Source of the DNA: Bacteroidota bacterium
Lineage (GTDB): Bacteria > Bacteroidota > Bacteroidia > Chitinophagales > Chitinophagaceae
DNA: 44,893 nt
Reading direction: 5' to 3'
NCBI GenBank assembly: GCA_018268105.1
Contig: JAFDXG010000008.1
Span: 1 to 44,893 of the forward strand
Positions 9,401 through 16,748 of this stretch are shown here, piece after piece. The notes under the pieces are model-generated. The model worked only from the letters and a program-made list of their open reading frames with translations. It searched no databases and had not been told where the DNA came from. A program made the translations under genes and the position numbers. The first letter of the stretch is position 1. Each line of letters begins with the position of its first letter.

Positions 9401-9740
9401 GCCCTTTATTTACTAAGCTTGAGCAATAGTCTTTTACCTGATTGTAACCTGTATTATACTTAGAGCTAATAGTCAAGTCGCCTTCGTATTCAATAGCTGT
9501 TAAGTCAACAAGATTATCAACAAAACTAGTGCTGCCCTTTGTGCCTTTAATTATTTTTACTGCCGCTTCGCTACCCTGAATATGCCTAACTACCCAACTT
9601 GGTGATTCAGGAAAAATTTGACGCAAGTGGGATGTAAAGCTATCCCGAATCACTTGCTCATTTTTTCCTTCTGCCATCAATTGAAGGCTATCAGAAAGGC
9701 TTTGCTGTGCGGCTACGGTATTTATTATTGTTACATTCAT
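6483..9740 (-). CDS. Large N6-adenine DNA methyltransferase with nuclease-like N-terminus
   Basis: The 1085-aa protein has a methylase core in its centre: a motif X-like stretch LLLGQEWTPGWL (357-368), motif I DMCCGSGS (389-396), D433-D435 for cofactor contact, and motif IV NPPW (610-613). This is the gamma-type order of Type IIG and Type I HsdM-like enzymes. Residues about 800-1060 could hold target recognition, including a PRGAFGERHVHKLPFG segment typical of the end of such enzymes. The N-terminus (about 65-105) resembles the PD-(D/E)XK nuclease of Type IIG proteins, with D79, IEYE (83-86) and a GYNQVKDY helix. The expected catalytic Lys is Glu86, so cleavage is doubtful. Its ATG overlaps the stop of the preceding methylase (ATGA). 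The helicase gene follows after 46 bp. Confidence 0.87.
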   Translation of the reverse strand: MNVTIINTVAAQQSLSDSLQLMAEGKNEQVIRDSFTSHLRQIFPESPSWVVRHIQGSEAAVKIIKGTKGSTSFVDNLVDLTAIEYEGDLTISSKYNTGYNQVKDYCSSLVNKGHDPELIIGILSDTVRWYAYEIDLSQLPQDACSRDNIILKQIEFIDCSVVSEKTANDLTRFLLKYLGRIGARPVSAYSIAKDLGFESRFCQGHIASLSTIVTNAFSANPKYAKLISDLWCSFVSYLREEGRSDQFDLKTYVDEYYILTLGKLICANYLEKKALSSDDTELSSIINGSFFENKGLINFVEYDYFGWINSQPHIASIIPIARTIQQDLVAYDFNSNPSEDLFGKLMAQLANRSQRLLLGQEWTPGWLSHKLVARVVSGIASTEPLRLVDMCCGSGSMIVETLGIAKQRILSANSHLTKENQIHLLTQSITGFDIDPLAVMLSKINWVLAAKDWIQPLGAFQISIPVYHADSLFAITPISNNIDDENKNVYSLRIAEYSIDLPDYLISPKYRDFFDSLIDIRYRIVVSSQNDASLSVSREDIITQIDAIKSAVSVDFDESQTEEVFNFFSQLIAKIDTLNRDGRNGIWAYILRNSFRPGLVLGQFNGLVSNPPWLALSKVANNPYQVILKKMAEDFDIKPSGSSHLHIELATIFLLYAIQQYLVDDAQIGCIVPDTILNGHHHNPFRKFQFVTSKRAVPFEVNEIWKVQEHVFKNNAVILFGHKNEPDVNSDEPFPGKVVFENQTPTEIVFYKNKQGNRTAWSENELTDDDAGFYVPANFRQGADIMPRNLLFYEVTPTGNPLLFDVQSINPTTSNLAFTVKDAKKHQDFTLGQRIMPRDLFFNVITSNLLTPFDIAEFQKALLPIKKNVANEWEVLSTAAVIAKGAIVRNTFDSICRTIDPQNGNINTLFSLIDTRGKLTQQIISPTGYIVMTGAGGGKVCSAYINIQNFDAASLILDQTVYWTQVTTEDEAIYLTGLLNSDAISSIIKDFQPRGAFGERHVHKLPFGVTPPYDAMQAAHQDVVEKTRNLIAEYQQLKATTPAIVEVLNPNSGALSRRRRILLLAIKNLSSYNEYEEACIALYGL

Positions 9741-11779
9741 TTACGAATTCTCTTTTTTAAAAGGTTTTGCTTTATTACTGAAAGATCATTGAGTTTTTGA
9801 AGGACATTAGTCCCAAATCCAAAAGCATTAAGAATAACAGAATCTATTTCAAATAATACTCTTTCAGTATTTACATCTGGGGCTGATAACTTTTCTCCAA
9901 GAATCGTAAGCCTACTAATCAATGCAGGATTTAACATAGGGAATGGGATTTTTTTTAATTGTGTGGCCTCTAATTTTAAAGCTCCACCACCCATGACTGT
10001 ACCATATTCTTCCATTGCTACAGTCGCCCATGTGCTATTTAATAAAGCAAGCAATGAAAAATTATTGTGAGGTGACATTTCATCAGAAATCCAAAGAGAG
10101 GAAAAGTTGGCATCAATAAGATATTTAGATTCGTTATTCAACCTTGTCTTTACAGTTCCGGTATTTACTCTTGGAATAAATAAGTCGGGGAAGTGTCGTT
10201 TTGTAAACTCTGGAAGTGAATACCAAAATCTTGGAATCTCATTCGGTTTTTTTTCATTCCATTTTTTTATATTTGGCTTTACTGCGGATAGATCTGGAAT
10301 TAATTTATCAGTAGTTTTATTTCCATTTTTAAATGTTGACACCTTCCTTATATAATTAGCTAAAGGTTCAGGAATCTCGTCATACTTATTATCAAATGCG
10401 GTATTGCATTTTACAACAAATGAAATATCCTCTGGTAGAGCAAAAGATTGTAGCGATAAAACAACCCCATCTGACTTAACTTCATTCACTGTAAAATTGT
10501 TATCAAGTTCCGATTGTTTTCTTACTACTTCCCTGAAGTATTTTCTATTAATATTAAAAGGAAGTAAATTAAATCGCTTGTGGGGTGCTACTAAGATTTC
10601 TTTATTGGTTGCCAATTTGTAATTCAGATAGAAAAAATCATTTGCACCAGTCCTTAAACCCTGACTTATTGCTACACCAATATCTTGAAGATGACAAAAA
10701 CTAATCTTTACATCCCCATACCAATCTCTAAGAGAAGAGGAAGATTTCATTCCATTACTAACCAGCTTCTTGGCTGTACAATCTTCCTCAAATAATTTAT
10801 ACCATTTTTGAGTGGTAATTGAGAACTTCAAATCATTAGCAAAGTTTTTTATCGAAACACTTTTGCTCTCAAACAAACCTTTTACTGTCACTTCATTGTC
10901 AATGGCTTTAATAAAATCAAGCTCAGGTGAAATGCTTCCTGAAAATATATTTCCGACCAAACTGTTAGCTGTCATTGCCTTTGAATATGTTGCAGCATAG
11001 ATAAATTTTTCATCATCCCATGAGGTTAGAGATTTTTTTCTTTTTATCCTTTCCGCAACAATTAAAGTGGTTTTGACCTGTGCTGGCTGAAACCATGCAG
11101 AATTTGCATCCTCTATTATATATTCAATTTTAAACCAACGAGATAAAAGATACTTTACAATTAAGGCGTAATCTCTATTTAGCCAGGTTTCTGGAACAAC
11201 CATTGCAATCTTGCCACCCTCTTTTACCAATAAAGCACATAAAATCCATGAAGGAACAGCAAGGTCCGAAAGCCCTGATAGGTTTGAGATTATTAGTTTA
11301 AAGTAATCTTTGTCAGCGTTATCTATTGTTTCAAAATGGCTCAAACACTCAATTAAATTACTCCGTATCTCATTTATGTTAAGAGTAGAAGGATAACCTT
11401 GCTCAATTTTATTAATCGTTTGATAACGAACATAAGGAGGGTTAGTAATTACTAAATCGTAGCCTTGTGGCAATAATTGTTTTAATATTTCTGTACTAAA
11501 AGCATTACCATTGAGTAAATGAATAGATGGGAAATTGCCAATTCTTCTTTGTAAATTTTCATAAACATCTGAATCAATTTCAACACCTGTCAAATTGGTT
11601 GATGATTCATAATCCTTTATGTAGTTTAAAAACATATCCCCAATACCACACATTGGGTCAATGATATTTTTTGCATTAGTACATTTCGCCAAGACTGAAA
11701 GCAAACATGCTACTGACCTTCCAGAGAAATACTGGCCTAATTCCTTTTTGTTTGATATTTTCGTTTGAGTCACTTCCAA
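9737..11779 (-). CDS. N6-adenine DNA methyltransferase, Eco57I-like (NPPY type)
   Basis: The 680-aa protein opens with motif X KELGQYFSG (12-20), then motif I IIDPMCGIGD (39-48), an acidic E68 cofactor contact, and motif IV TNPPYVRY (112-119). This is the gamma-class layout of Eco57I-like and HsdM-like adenine methylases. The C-terminal half, from about residue 370, is a probable target-recognition region; segments such as PHKRFNLLPF and the SLLALLNS...MGGGALKLE...LKKIPFP block near 590-640 are typical. No nuclease domain is seen. There is no early ATG: the frame opens with TTG at 11779 or GTG at 11773, before motif X. It lies 11 bp after one methylase and overlaps the next by 4 bp. Being unlike the other two methylases, it probably modifies a different site or forms a complex with one of them. 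Confidence 0.87.
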   Translation of the reverse strand: MEVTQTKISNKKELGQYFSGRSVACLLSVLAKCTNAKNIIDPMCGIGDMFLNYIKDYESSTNLTGVEIDSDVYENLQRRIGNFPSIHLLNGNAFSTEILKQLLPQGYDLVITNPPYVRYQTINKIEQGYPSTLNINEIRSNLIECLSHFETIDNADKDYFKLIISNLSGLSDLAVPSWILCALLVKEGGKIAMVVPETWLNRDYALIVKYLLSRWFKIEYIIEDANSAWFQPAQVKTTLIVAERIKRKKSLTSWDDEKFIYAATYSKAMTANSLVGNIFSGSISPELDFIKAIDNEVTVKGLFESKSVSIKNFANDLKFSITTQKWYKLFEEDCTAKKLVSNGMKSSSSLRDWYGDVKISFCHLQDIGVAISQGLRTGANDFFYLNYKLATNKEILVAPHKRFNLLPFNINRKYFREVVRKQSELDNNFTVNEVKSDGVVLSLQSFALPEDISFVVKCNTAFDNKYDEIPEPLANYIRKVSTFKNGNKTTDKLIPDLSAVKPNIKKWNEKKPNEIPRFWYSLPEFTKRHFPDLFIPRVNTGTVKTRLNNESKYLIDANFSSLWISDEMSPHNNFSLLALLNSTWATVAMEEYGTVMGGGALKLEATQLKKIPFPMLNPALISRLTILGEKLSAPDVNTERVLFEIDSVILNAFGFGTNVLQKLNDLSVIKQNLLKKRIRK

Positions 11780-11790
11780 AATAAAACTGG

Positions 11791-13635
11791 TTACATTGAA
11801 TATTGAGGGTTAGGCAATTCATGTTTAATAATGCTGTAAAATTCGCCTGCATCAAATAAAACAGGCTTCCCTAATTCCAAACAAGCATTAATATATCTTG
11901 AGAAAAGCCTCTCAGGTGTTTGCTCATCAAGATTATTTGATATTAAAAAGGCATTACTAATAATCTTTTTAATTAAAGCAGTATCATAATCCTTTTTAAT
12001 TGCTGACTTTTTTTGTGACACTGTTTCTGATTTATAAAGCAGCAATAAGGGGTCACCCTGAACCTTTACATTTGAGATTACTTGCTTAAAACTACCTTGT
12101 AGTTTATCAAGAATACTTGAGGTAACCACAGTGAAATTTGACCTTTGGTAAGAATCAATTAAGGCTTGCCAGATTTCAGCTTTTGCCGAATGAAATACAA
12201 GACTAAGTGATCCGTTTTTTTTAAGAACTCTGTTAACTTCGGAAAATACTGACTGCATTAGTTGCCTATATTCATCTATGCCCTTTTTTTGAGCAACATT
12301 CATTATTGCTTCATCTTTTTGATTGGTTAAATTTCCTAACCAAGCCTCATTAATTTGATTTATTTCAGAATAGGGAATGTAATCGCCAAATGGAGGATCT
12401 GTAAAAACATAGTCAACTGTTTGGTCACGCATTTCTATCTTGGTGCTACTTGAATTATAAACCCGAACTTTACTATTACTATTTTCCACAAGTTTAAAAG
12501 CTTGTTTTAGGGTAGATATTTTGCGTCTGACTCCTTCCAGTATGTTTTTTTCAATAGGCAAACCACTTATATATAACACACCAGATTGAGAACCTGTAAT
12601 TACAAAATCAGTACTATTCTTTTTTACAACCACCCGTGTCATTAAAGTTGAATGAGAAGAGTTATAACTAAGTAGTAGAAATTTTAAAGCATCTTGATAC
12701 TCTAAAGGATAGCTGCTGATTTTATTCCATAGCCTTGAAAAAACAATAGCATTTCTTTCAGTGTAGAAATGGTGAAGATGTGAAATACCAGTATGATAAC
12801 CTTTGCGATACAAAACGCCCCAATTAATTTCATGTTTAGGGAAGTCAATTAGTTCAATAGGTGATAAAAGGGCTTTAAAATGACTAATATCCTTTTTTGT
12901 AACAAGACGGCTCCATGATTTCTTACCAGTACGACCATAAATTTTTACAGGAACTCTTTTCTTAGCGACATGATTTTTATTTAGGATTACATCCCAAGAG
13001 TTTTCAGTTGCTCGGTGTATATTACTTATTGCATCACTATGTTTACAGTGAGGGCATTTAAAGGCTGATGAAATGCTAAGCGGTTTTTGAGTGACGGCAA
13101 TATCCCAAAAAGTTGATTCCTTTTTACATTTTGGACATTCCAAAACATCAGACCAAATCACATATCTTATGAATCCTTCATTACCATCATTATCAACAAC
13201 TGAATAAATATTGCCAACCTCACTTTCTACATCTTTTAATAATTTTTGAGCAAGCTTTTCAAATTTATCCGGAGAAGGTGGATTACACATAACATCACTT
13301 ACAAATGAACCTAACGTACTAAGTTCATATAAAACAGCATTACGCTTGCCCCATTTAGGGTTAAGACCAAGACTTTTTGCGGTATCAATCATAAATTTGG
13401 TTGGTTTATCACATAGCATTGTAGCTAAACCAGTTGTTCCACTGCCTGCAAAAGGGTCTAATACGGTAGCACCAACATCGGTGTGACAAGCAATAAATAT
13501 TCCGATTGATTCTGGAGATATTTTTGTTGGATATGAAAATGCATTGTACAATGCACCATTTCTATTTGATGGTAATGGAGAATTATAAAGTTTTTTCAAA
13601 TCTGAGATTTGCAGTTGTGTATTTTTGTCTTTCAT
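11791..13635 (-). CDS. DNA methyltransferase with zinc-ribbon insertion (DPPF type, COG1743-like)
   Basis: The protein has 614 residues. Motif I is LDPFAGSGTT (59-68), near the N-terminus, and motif IV TDPPFGDY (412-419) lies some 350 residues later. Between them is a probable zinc ribbon with CPKC (167-170) and CPHC (194-197). This order and the ribbon suit the family of adenine-specific methylases with a Zn-ribbon, although those are often longer and carry an N-terminal DUF1156 that I do not see. A terminal block after about residue 430 (VLKKNGSLSLVFHS) matches motifs V to VIII. The start ATG overlaps the stop of the XRE gene as ATGA, indicating translational coupling. It is the first enzyme gene in the operon. 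Self-protection by methylation is the likely role. Confidence 0.85.
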   Translation of the reverse strand: MKDKNTQLQISDLKKLYNSPLPSNRNGALYNAFSYPTKISPESIGIFIACHTDVGATVLDPFAGSGTTGLATMLCDKPTKFMIDTAKSLGLNPKWGKRNAVLYELSTLGSFVSDVMCNPPSPDKFEKLAQKLLKDVESEVGNIYSVVDNDGNEGFIRYVIWSDVLECPKCKKESTFWDIAVTQKPLSISSAFKCPHCKHSDAISNIHRATENSWDVILNKNHVAKKRVPVKIYGRTGKKSWSRLVTKKDISHFKALLSPIELIDFPKHEINWGVLYRKGYHTGISHLHHFYTERNAIVFSRLWNKISSYPLEYQDALKFLLLSYNSSHSTLMTRVVVKKNSTDFVITGSQSGVLYISGLPIEKNILEGVRRKISTLKQAFKLVENSNSKVRVYNSSSTKIEMRDQTVDYVFTDPPFGDYIPYSEINQINEAWLGNLTNQKDEAIMNVAQKKGIDEYRQLMQSVFSEVNRVLKKNGSLSLVFHSAKAEIWQALIDSYQRSNFTVVTSSILDKLQGSFKQVISNVKVQGDPLLLLYKSETVSQKKSAIKKDYDTALIKKIISNAFLISNNLDEQTPERLFSRYINACLELGKPVLFDAGEFYSIIKHELPNPQYSM

Positions 13636-13937
13636 AATTTCCTTCTTGTTTTGTATTTGAATTGACTTTCTGCAACCTTCAAAGCATCGGTAGCCATTTC
13701 TTCGTCCTTAACTAAATCATAAACTTGGTCTGCTAACCATAATGTAAGAAGCACTTCTTTATCTGCATTATATAATTTAGCAAAAAGCAAAACCTGTTCT
13801 TTCTTAGCTTTTCTATCCCCCCTTTCAATTTTACTAAGCATAGGAGTATCTATCTCTAATTCACTTGCAACTTGCCGTTGGAGTAAATGGTTTGCTTCAC
13901 GAAGCTGCTTTATTTTATCACCAAATTGATTTGCCAC
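13632..13937 (-). CDS. XRE-family HTH regulator, probable controller of the defence operon
   Basis: This 101-aa protein has a lambda-repressor-like HTH at about residues 9-63. The pattern is IKQLREANHLLQRQVASELE, then TPMLSKIERGDRK, the classic Q-x3-A...S-x2-E/R helix-turn-helix. The size and position resemble controller (C) proteins of restriction-modification operons. The C-terminal 40 residues are helical and basic at the end. The frame opens with GTG at 13937; the first in-frame ATG would cut into the HTH, so GTG is chosen. It heads the seven-gene operon, with a TATATTTG -7 box 29 bp upstream and an inverted repeat overlapping it. Autoregulation that times methylase against effector expression is a reasonable inference. 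Confidence 0.85.
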   Translation of the reverse strand: MANQFGDKIKQLREANHLLQRQVASELEIDTPMLSKIERGDRKAKKEQVLLFAKLYNADKEVLLTLWLADQVYDLVKDEEMATDALKVAESQFKYKTRRKL

Positions 13938-13952
13938 TTTGTTATTATTGAC

Positions 13953-13969
13953 TTGTCAGATATTGGCAA
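13953..13969. promoter_or_regulatory. Candidate operator for the XRE controller (TTGNCA-N5-TGNCAA)
   Basis: The bases read TTGTCA GATAT TGGCAA, a 6-bp inverted repeat with one mismatch and a 5-bp spacer. It lies between the putative -7 box and the GTG start of the XRE gene and overlaps the box by three bases. XRE controllers of R-M operons commonly bind such sites to repress their own promoter. No second copy was found next to it. Confidence 0.4.
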
Positions 13970-13974
13970 ATATA
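13967..13974 (-). promoter_or_regulatory. Bacteroidota -7 box (TATATTTG) for the XRE/methylase/Argonaute operon
   Basis: On the minus strand the bases read TATATTTG, an exact match to TAnnTTTG. A TTTTG lies about 15 bp further upstream, somewhat closer than the usual -33 spacing. The box is 29 bp before the GTG start. It is in the only intergenic gap (13938-14057) before the seven-gene operon, so it is the natural main promoter. Confidence 0.5.
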
Positions 13975-14057
13975 CGCTAAAGGAATTAGCAAAAGAAAGG
14001 AAAGGAAGGATAATATTAACATGTTTTGCAGCCTTGCAAAGTCTGCAAAGTTTGCAA

Positions 14058-16307
14058 TCAAATTTTGCAGTAATGCCCGGCCTTCAGTTTTTCCAAAGCC
14101 TTGCCGGTGGCATTGTGGAGTATGTCATCCACGGTACGGGCAGAAAGCTGAAACTGCTTGCCGGTTTCAACGGCTTGTTGGCGGGTAAATTCTAATGGTA
14201 AAGCATCAAAGAATTTGCGTTTGCTGTCGCCTGTTTTGAATTGGGTGGCTTCGCTTTGTTTTGGCAGGTTGTTGAACATTAAAATACTGTGGTGGAGATA
14301 GATTTCGGCCAACCGCAAAGCGGTGCTGAAATCTTCATCGGCACAAACCACCTGGTTTGCTGCTTCTCCATTTTCAAATTTCCGTAAGGCGGTAAATAGC
14401 ATCGCCATACGGTACAGGATCAAGCCCAATCGTTTTACAATACTGGCGGCTTCTTCGGCTGTGAACATGGTTACTTCATTGAGCCATGCCTCACAGGTTT
14501 CGTTTAGCTGTTGCCATTGCTGATTGGTTAGGGTAACGATGGTTTCTTCCCGTTGCAGGAACTGGACCATGTTAAACACTTTTAATGACAGTATCTTGAA
14601 ATGCTCGGTGAGGTTGATGTTATTGGCATTGGGGGATACGTCTTTCCATTTTTGCTCCACCTTAAAAGCATAGAAAATGAAACGGCTAAATAAGCCATCT
14701 TCAGAAGAAGATATTAAGCCTGTAACCTGATTGGGTGTACCTGATAAGGCAATAGACAAGCTGGGTGCATTTACCTCTGTAAATTCATTGTTTCCTTTCC
14801 GGGAACTTGAAAGCCTTTCGTGATGAAACGATTTGCGAAGCATATCGGAATAGGAACCCCACTCTTGTTTAAATACATTGCCCAGGGTGTCGGCTTCTGT
14901 TTCGCAAATGATACCTGTGCCTTCGTTCTGCTCCAAGTGCCAAAGGATTTTTGCATAGCTGGTATTTGCCGGAATGTACACCACTTTAAAAGTGGGTTTG
15001 GTGGGTGCTTCTTCGGTGGAGGTGTCGCCTTTCTTCTTACTACTGATTTTTTGTTTGTGTTCGGATAGTTCCTGATTGTATTGCGATTCTGCTTCACGGC
15101 TTGCTTTCAATACAAAGCTGTGGTATTCGTCTGCCAACATCTTTGCAAACTTCAATGCACCTTTTCCACTGGCGGCTGGAGCAATCGCAAATGAAAAGAC
15201 ATTCGGGAAAACTTCGTTACCTGCATACACTCCCTTTACACCGGGCAAACATCCGCTGAGAATTGCCAATGCTCCTGTGAGAAAAACATCCCGTTCTCTT
15301 TCATCGGTAAATGCCATTGCACCATGCTGCAATATTTCAGGCATTTGCAAATACAGTTCTTCGGGAATGGTTGGAGTGGCTTTTAAATAGTCTTCCTGTG
15401 GTGTTTGCTGTTCTGCACTTCGCAGCTTTGCAGTGTTTGCAAACTTTGCAAACTCGGGTTTGTGGTGAGAGTAAACACTTTTTACTGCCTCTTTAATTTC
15501 TCTTTCAGGTAAGTCAAAATGTTGCGTACATAAAAGTTCAGTATCGGACTGCGATAAACCAGCTCGGTTGCAATTAGAAGCAAGCCGATAAATATAATTG
15601 TTCCTGTTTCCATCAGTGTATTGAGTTTTTTGATTGGTGAATTGAATTTGTTGATTGAAAATAAAAGCGATGTTCAGATCCTCTTCGGGTTCTTCCTGAA
15701 CTGGTGGGATTACTGGCTGTGCTTTTGGCTGTGCTTCCGGTTGGGTGAAGATTACGGGCAACTGCACTTTGAACTTTTCGTTACGGATGTTCTTAAACAG
15801 CCCAGGGTGATAACTCATAAAGCAAAGCCTTGTAATATCCTTGCAGCTTGGGTCTGCTTTTAAACCTGTTGCTTCCTCGTAATGCTTCTGTACCTGCAAA
15901 TAGGCAATGTCGTGGTGTTCAATTTCAGTATTCACCTCAATGAACACTTTAAGACCGTTACCGCTTGGGCTGATAAAGCATAGGAAGGTGTAAGGGATTT
16001 CAGCAATGACTTTGAAAGCAGCATCCAACTGTTCCGGTGTCAGCTTGTCAAAATCAAGATGCACAAAGCCACTGTAAATTTCAAGGAAAGGCATTTGCCT
16101 TTTCTCGCTGAATACTGCGGATGGAGTGAAGGCCAACAATTGCTTTTTCTTATTTGCAGCTTCTTCCGTTTTGCCCTGTTCCAGCAATGCCCTAATTTCT
16201 TCTACCTCCGCTTTGTATTTGCCGGAGGCAATATCATTGGCAATTAAAAGCAATGATTTTTTTTCCACCGGCACGGTGAAATTTTTAAATATGGTACTTG
16301 ATGCCAT
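14058..16307 (-). CDS. Primase-like mobile-element protein (BT4734/VirE N-terminal domain plus DUF3987)
   Basis: The 749-aa protein starts with a BT4734/VirE_N-type domain, about residues 40-185, containing FVHLDFDKL (81-89) and SPSGNGLK (113-120), which resemble archaeo-eukaryotic primase active-site elements. A PriCT-like helical segment follows at about 215-285. The C-terminal two thirds match DUF3987, with a P-loop-like APAASGKG (376-383). A proline/glutamine-rich linker lies near 188-210. Proteins of this build are common in Bacteroidota integrative elements and are thought to serve replication or maintenance of the excised form. The gene lies 30 bp after the small HTH gene and is followed by a 120-bp gap before the defence operon. 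Confidence 0.82.
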   Translation of the reverse strand: MASSTIFKNFTVPVEKKSLLLIANDIASGKYKAEVEEIRALLEQGKTEEAANKKKQLLAFTPSAVFSEKRQMPFLEIYSGFVHLDFDKLTPEQLDAAFKVIAEIPYTFLCFISPSGNGLKVFIEVNTEIEHHDIAYLQVQKHYEEATGLKADPSCKDITRLCFMSYHPGLFKNIRNEKFKVQLPVIFTQPEAQPKAQPVIPPVQEEPEEDLNIAFIFNQQIQFTNQKTQYTDGNRNNYIYRLASNCNRAGLSQSDTELLCTQHFDLPEREIKEAVKSVYSHHKPEFAKFANTAKLRSAEQQTPQEDYLKATPTIPEELYLQMPEILQHGAMAFTDERERDVFLTGALAILSGCLPGVKGVYAGNEVFPNVFSFAIAPAASGKGALKFAKMLADEYHSFVLKASREAESQYNQELSEHKQKISSKKKGDTSTEEAPTKPTFKVVYIPANTSYAKILWHLEQNEGTGIICETEADTLGNVFKQEWGSYSDMLRKSFHHERLSSSRKGNNEFTEVNAPSLSIALSGTPNQVTGLISSSEDGLFSRFIFYAFKVEQKWKDVSPNANNINLTEHFKILSLKVFNMVQFLQREETIVTLTNQQWQQLNETCEAWLNEVTMFTAEEAASIVKRLGLILYRMAMLFTALRKFENGEAANQVVCADEDFSTALRLAEIYLHHSILMFNNLPKQSEATQFKTGDSKRKFFDALPLEFTRQQAVETGKQFQLSARTVDDILHNATGKALEKLKAGHYCKI

Positions 16308-16337
16308 TGTTCTGTTCGTTCAGTTATTAAAAAATTC

Positions 16338-16643
16338 TTACTTCTTGCGTTTGTTGCGGATAACATAATCGGCAGCCATCTGATCAATTTCATCTGCTGC
16401 TGATTTGCGGTTACGTTGTAACCAGGTATCCAACTCCTCCCGTTTGAAGTAGAGTTTTTTGCCCTGAGGACAGAAATGGGGAATGTGCTTTGTACTGGTG
16501 AGTTTGTACAAATGCGATGGGCTTACATCTAAATATTTGCAAGCCTCATTAAAGTTCAGTACTGTTTTTTGTAACAGGTTTTGCTCATCCAGCTTGTTAG
16601 CGATTTCGGTGAGCTTGTCTAAGATTAATTCTTCGTGTGCCAT
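16338..16643 (-). CDS. HTH_17 DNA-binding protein (excisionase/MerR-like), element module
   Basis: This 101-aa protein carries an excisionase-type winged helix: LNFNEACKYLDVSPSHLYKL (29-48), then a wing with GKKLYFKREELDTWLQ (61-76). It is preceded by a short helix (ILDKLTEIANKLDEQ) that may dimerise, and the C-terminus is very basic. Such proteins usually sit just upstream of the DUF3987 gene in Bacteroidota elements and may control excision or replication. The gene is separated from the upstream unknown gene by 105 bp, so it may have its own promoter. It is the second HTH_17 protein of the island and is distinct from the zinc-finger one beside the integrase. Confidence 0.82.
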   Translation of the reverse strand: MAHEELILDKLTEIANKLDEQNLLQKTVLNFNEACKYLDVSPSHLYKLTSTKHIPHFCPQGKKLYFKREELDTWLQRNRKSAADEIDQMAADYVIRNKRKK

Positions 16644-16748
16644 CTTTTTTTATTTTTATGAATGATGGCACAAACCTCTTAAATGCAAGAGGGGCAATGG
16701 TTAAGGGGTTAATCCCTTACTCACATTACTGAATAATCTTAATGTTTT

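Noticed and set aside
10107..10355. Plus-strand frames inside the methylase genes
   Set aside because: They are antisense to long genes with clear motifs and have no features of their own.
2807..13937. BREX or DISARM locus
   Set aside because: No PglZ, BrxC, BrxL, DrmA/DUF1998 or PLD protein is present, and the methylases do not follow the PglX or DrmMI arrangement.
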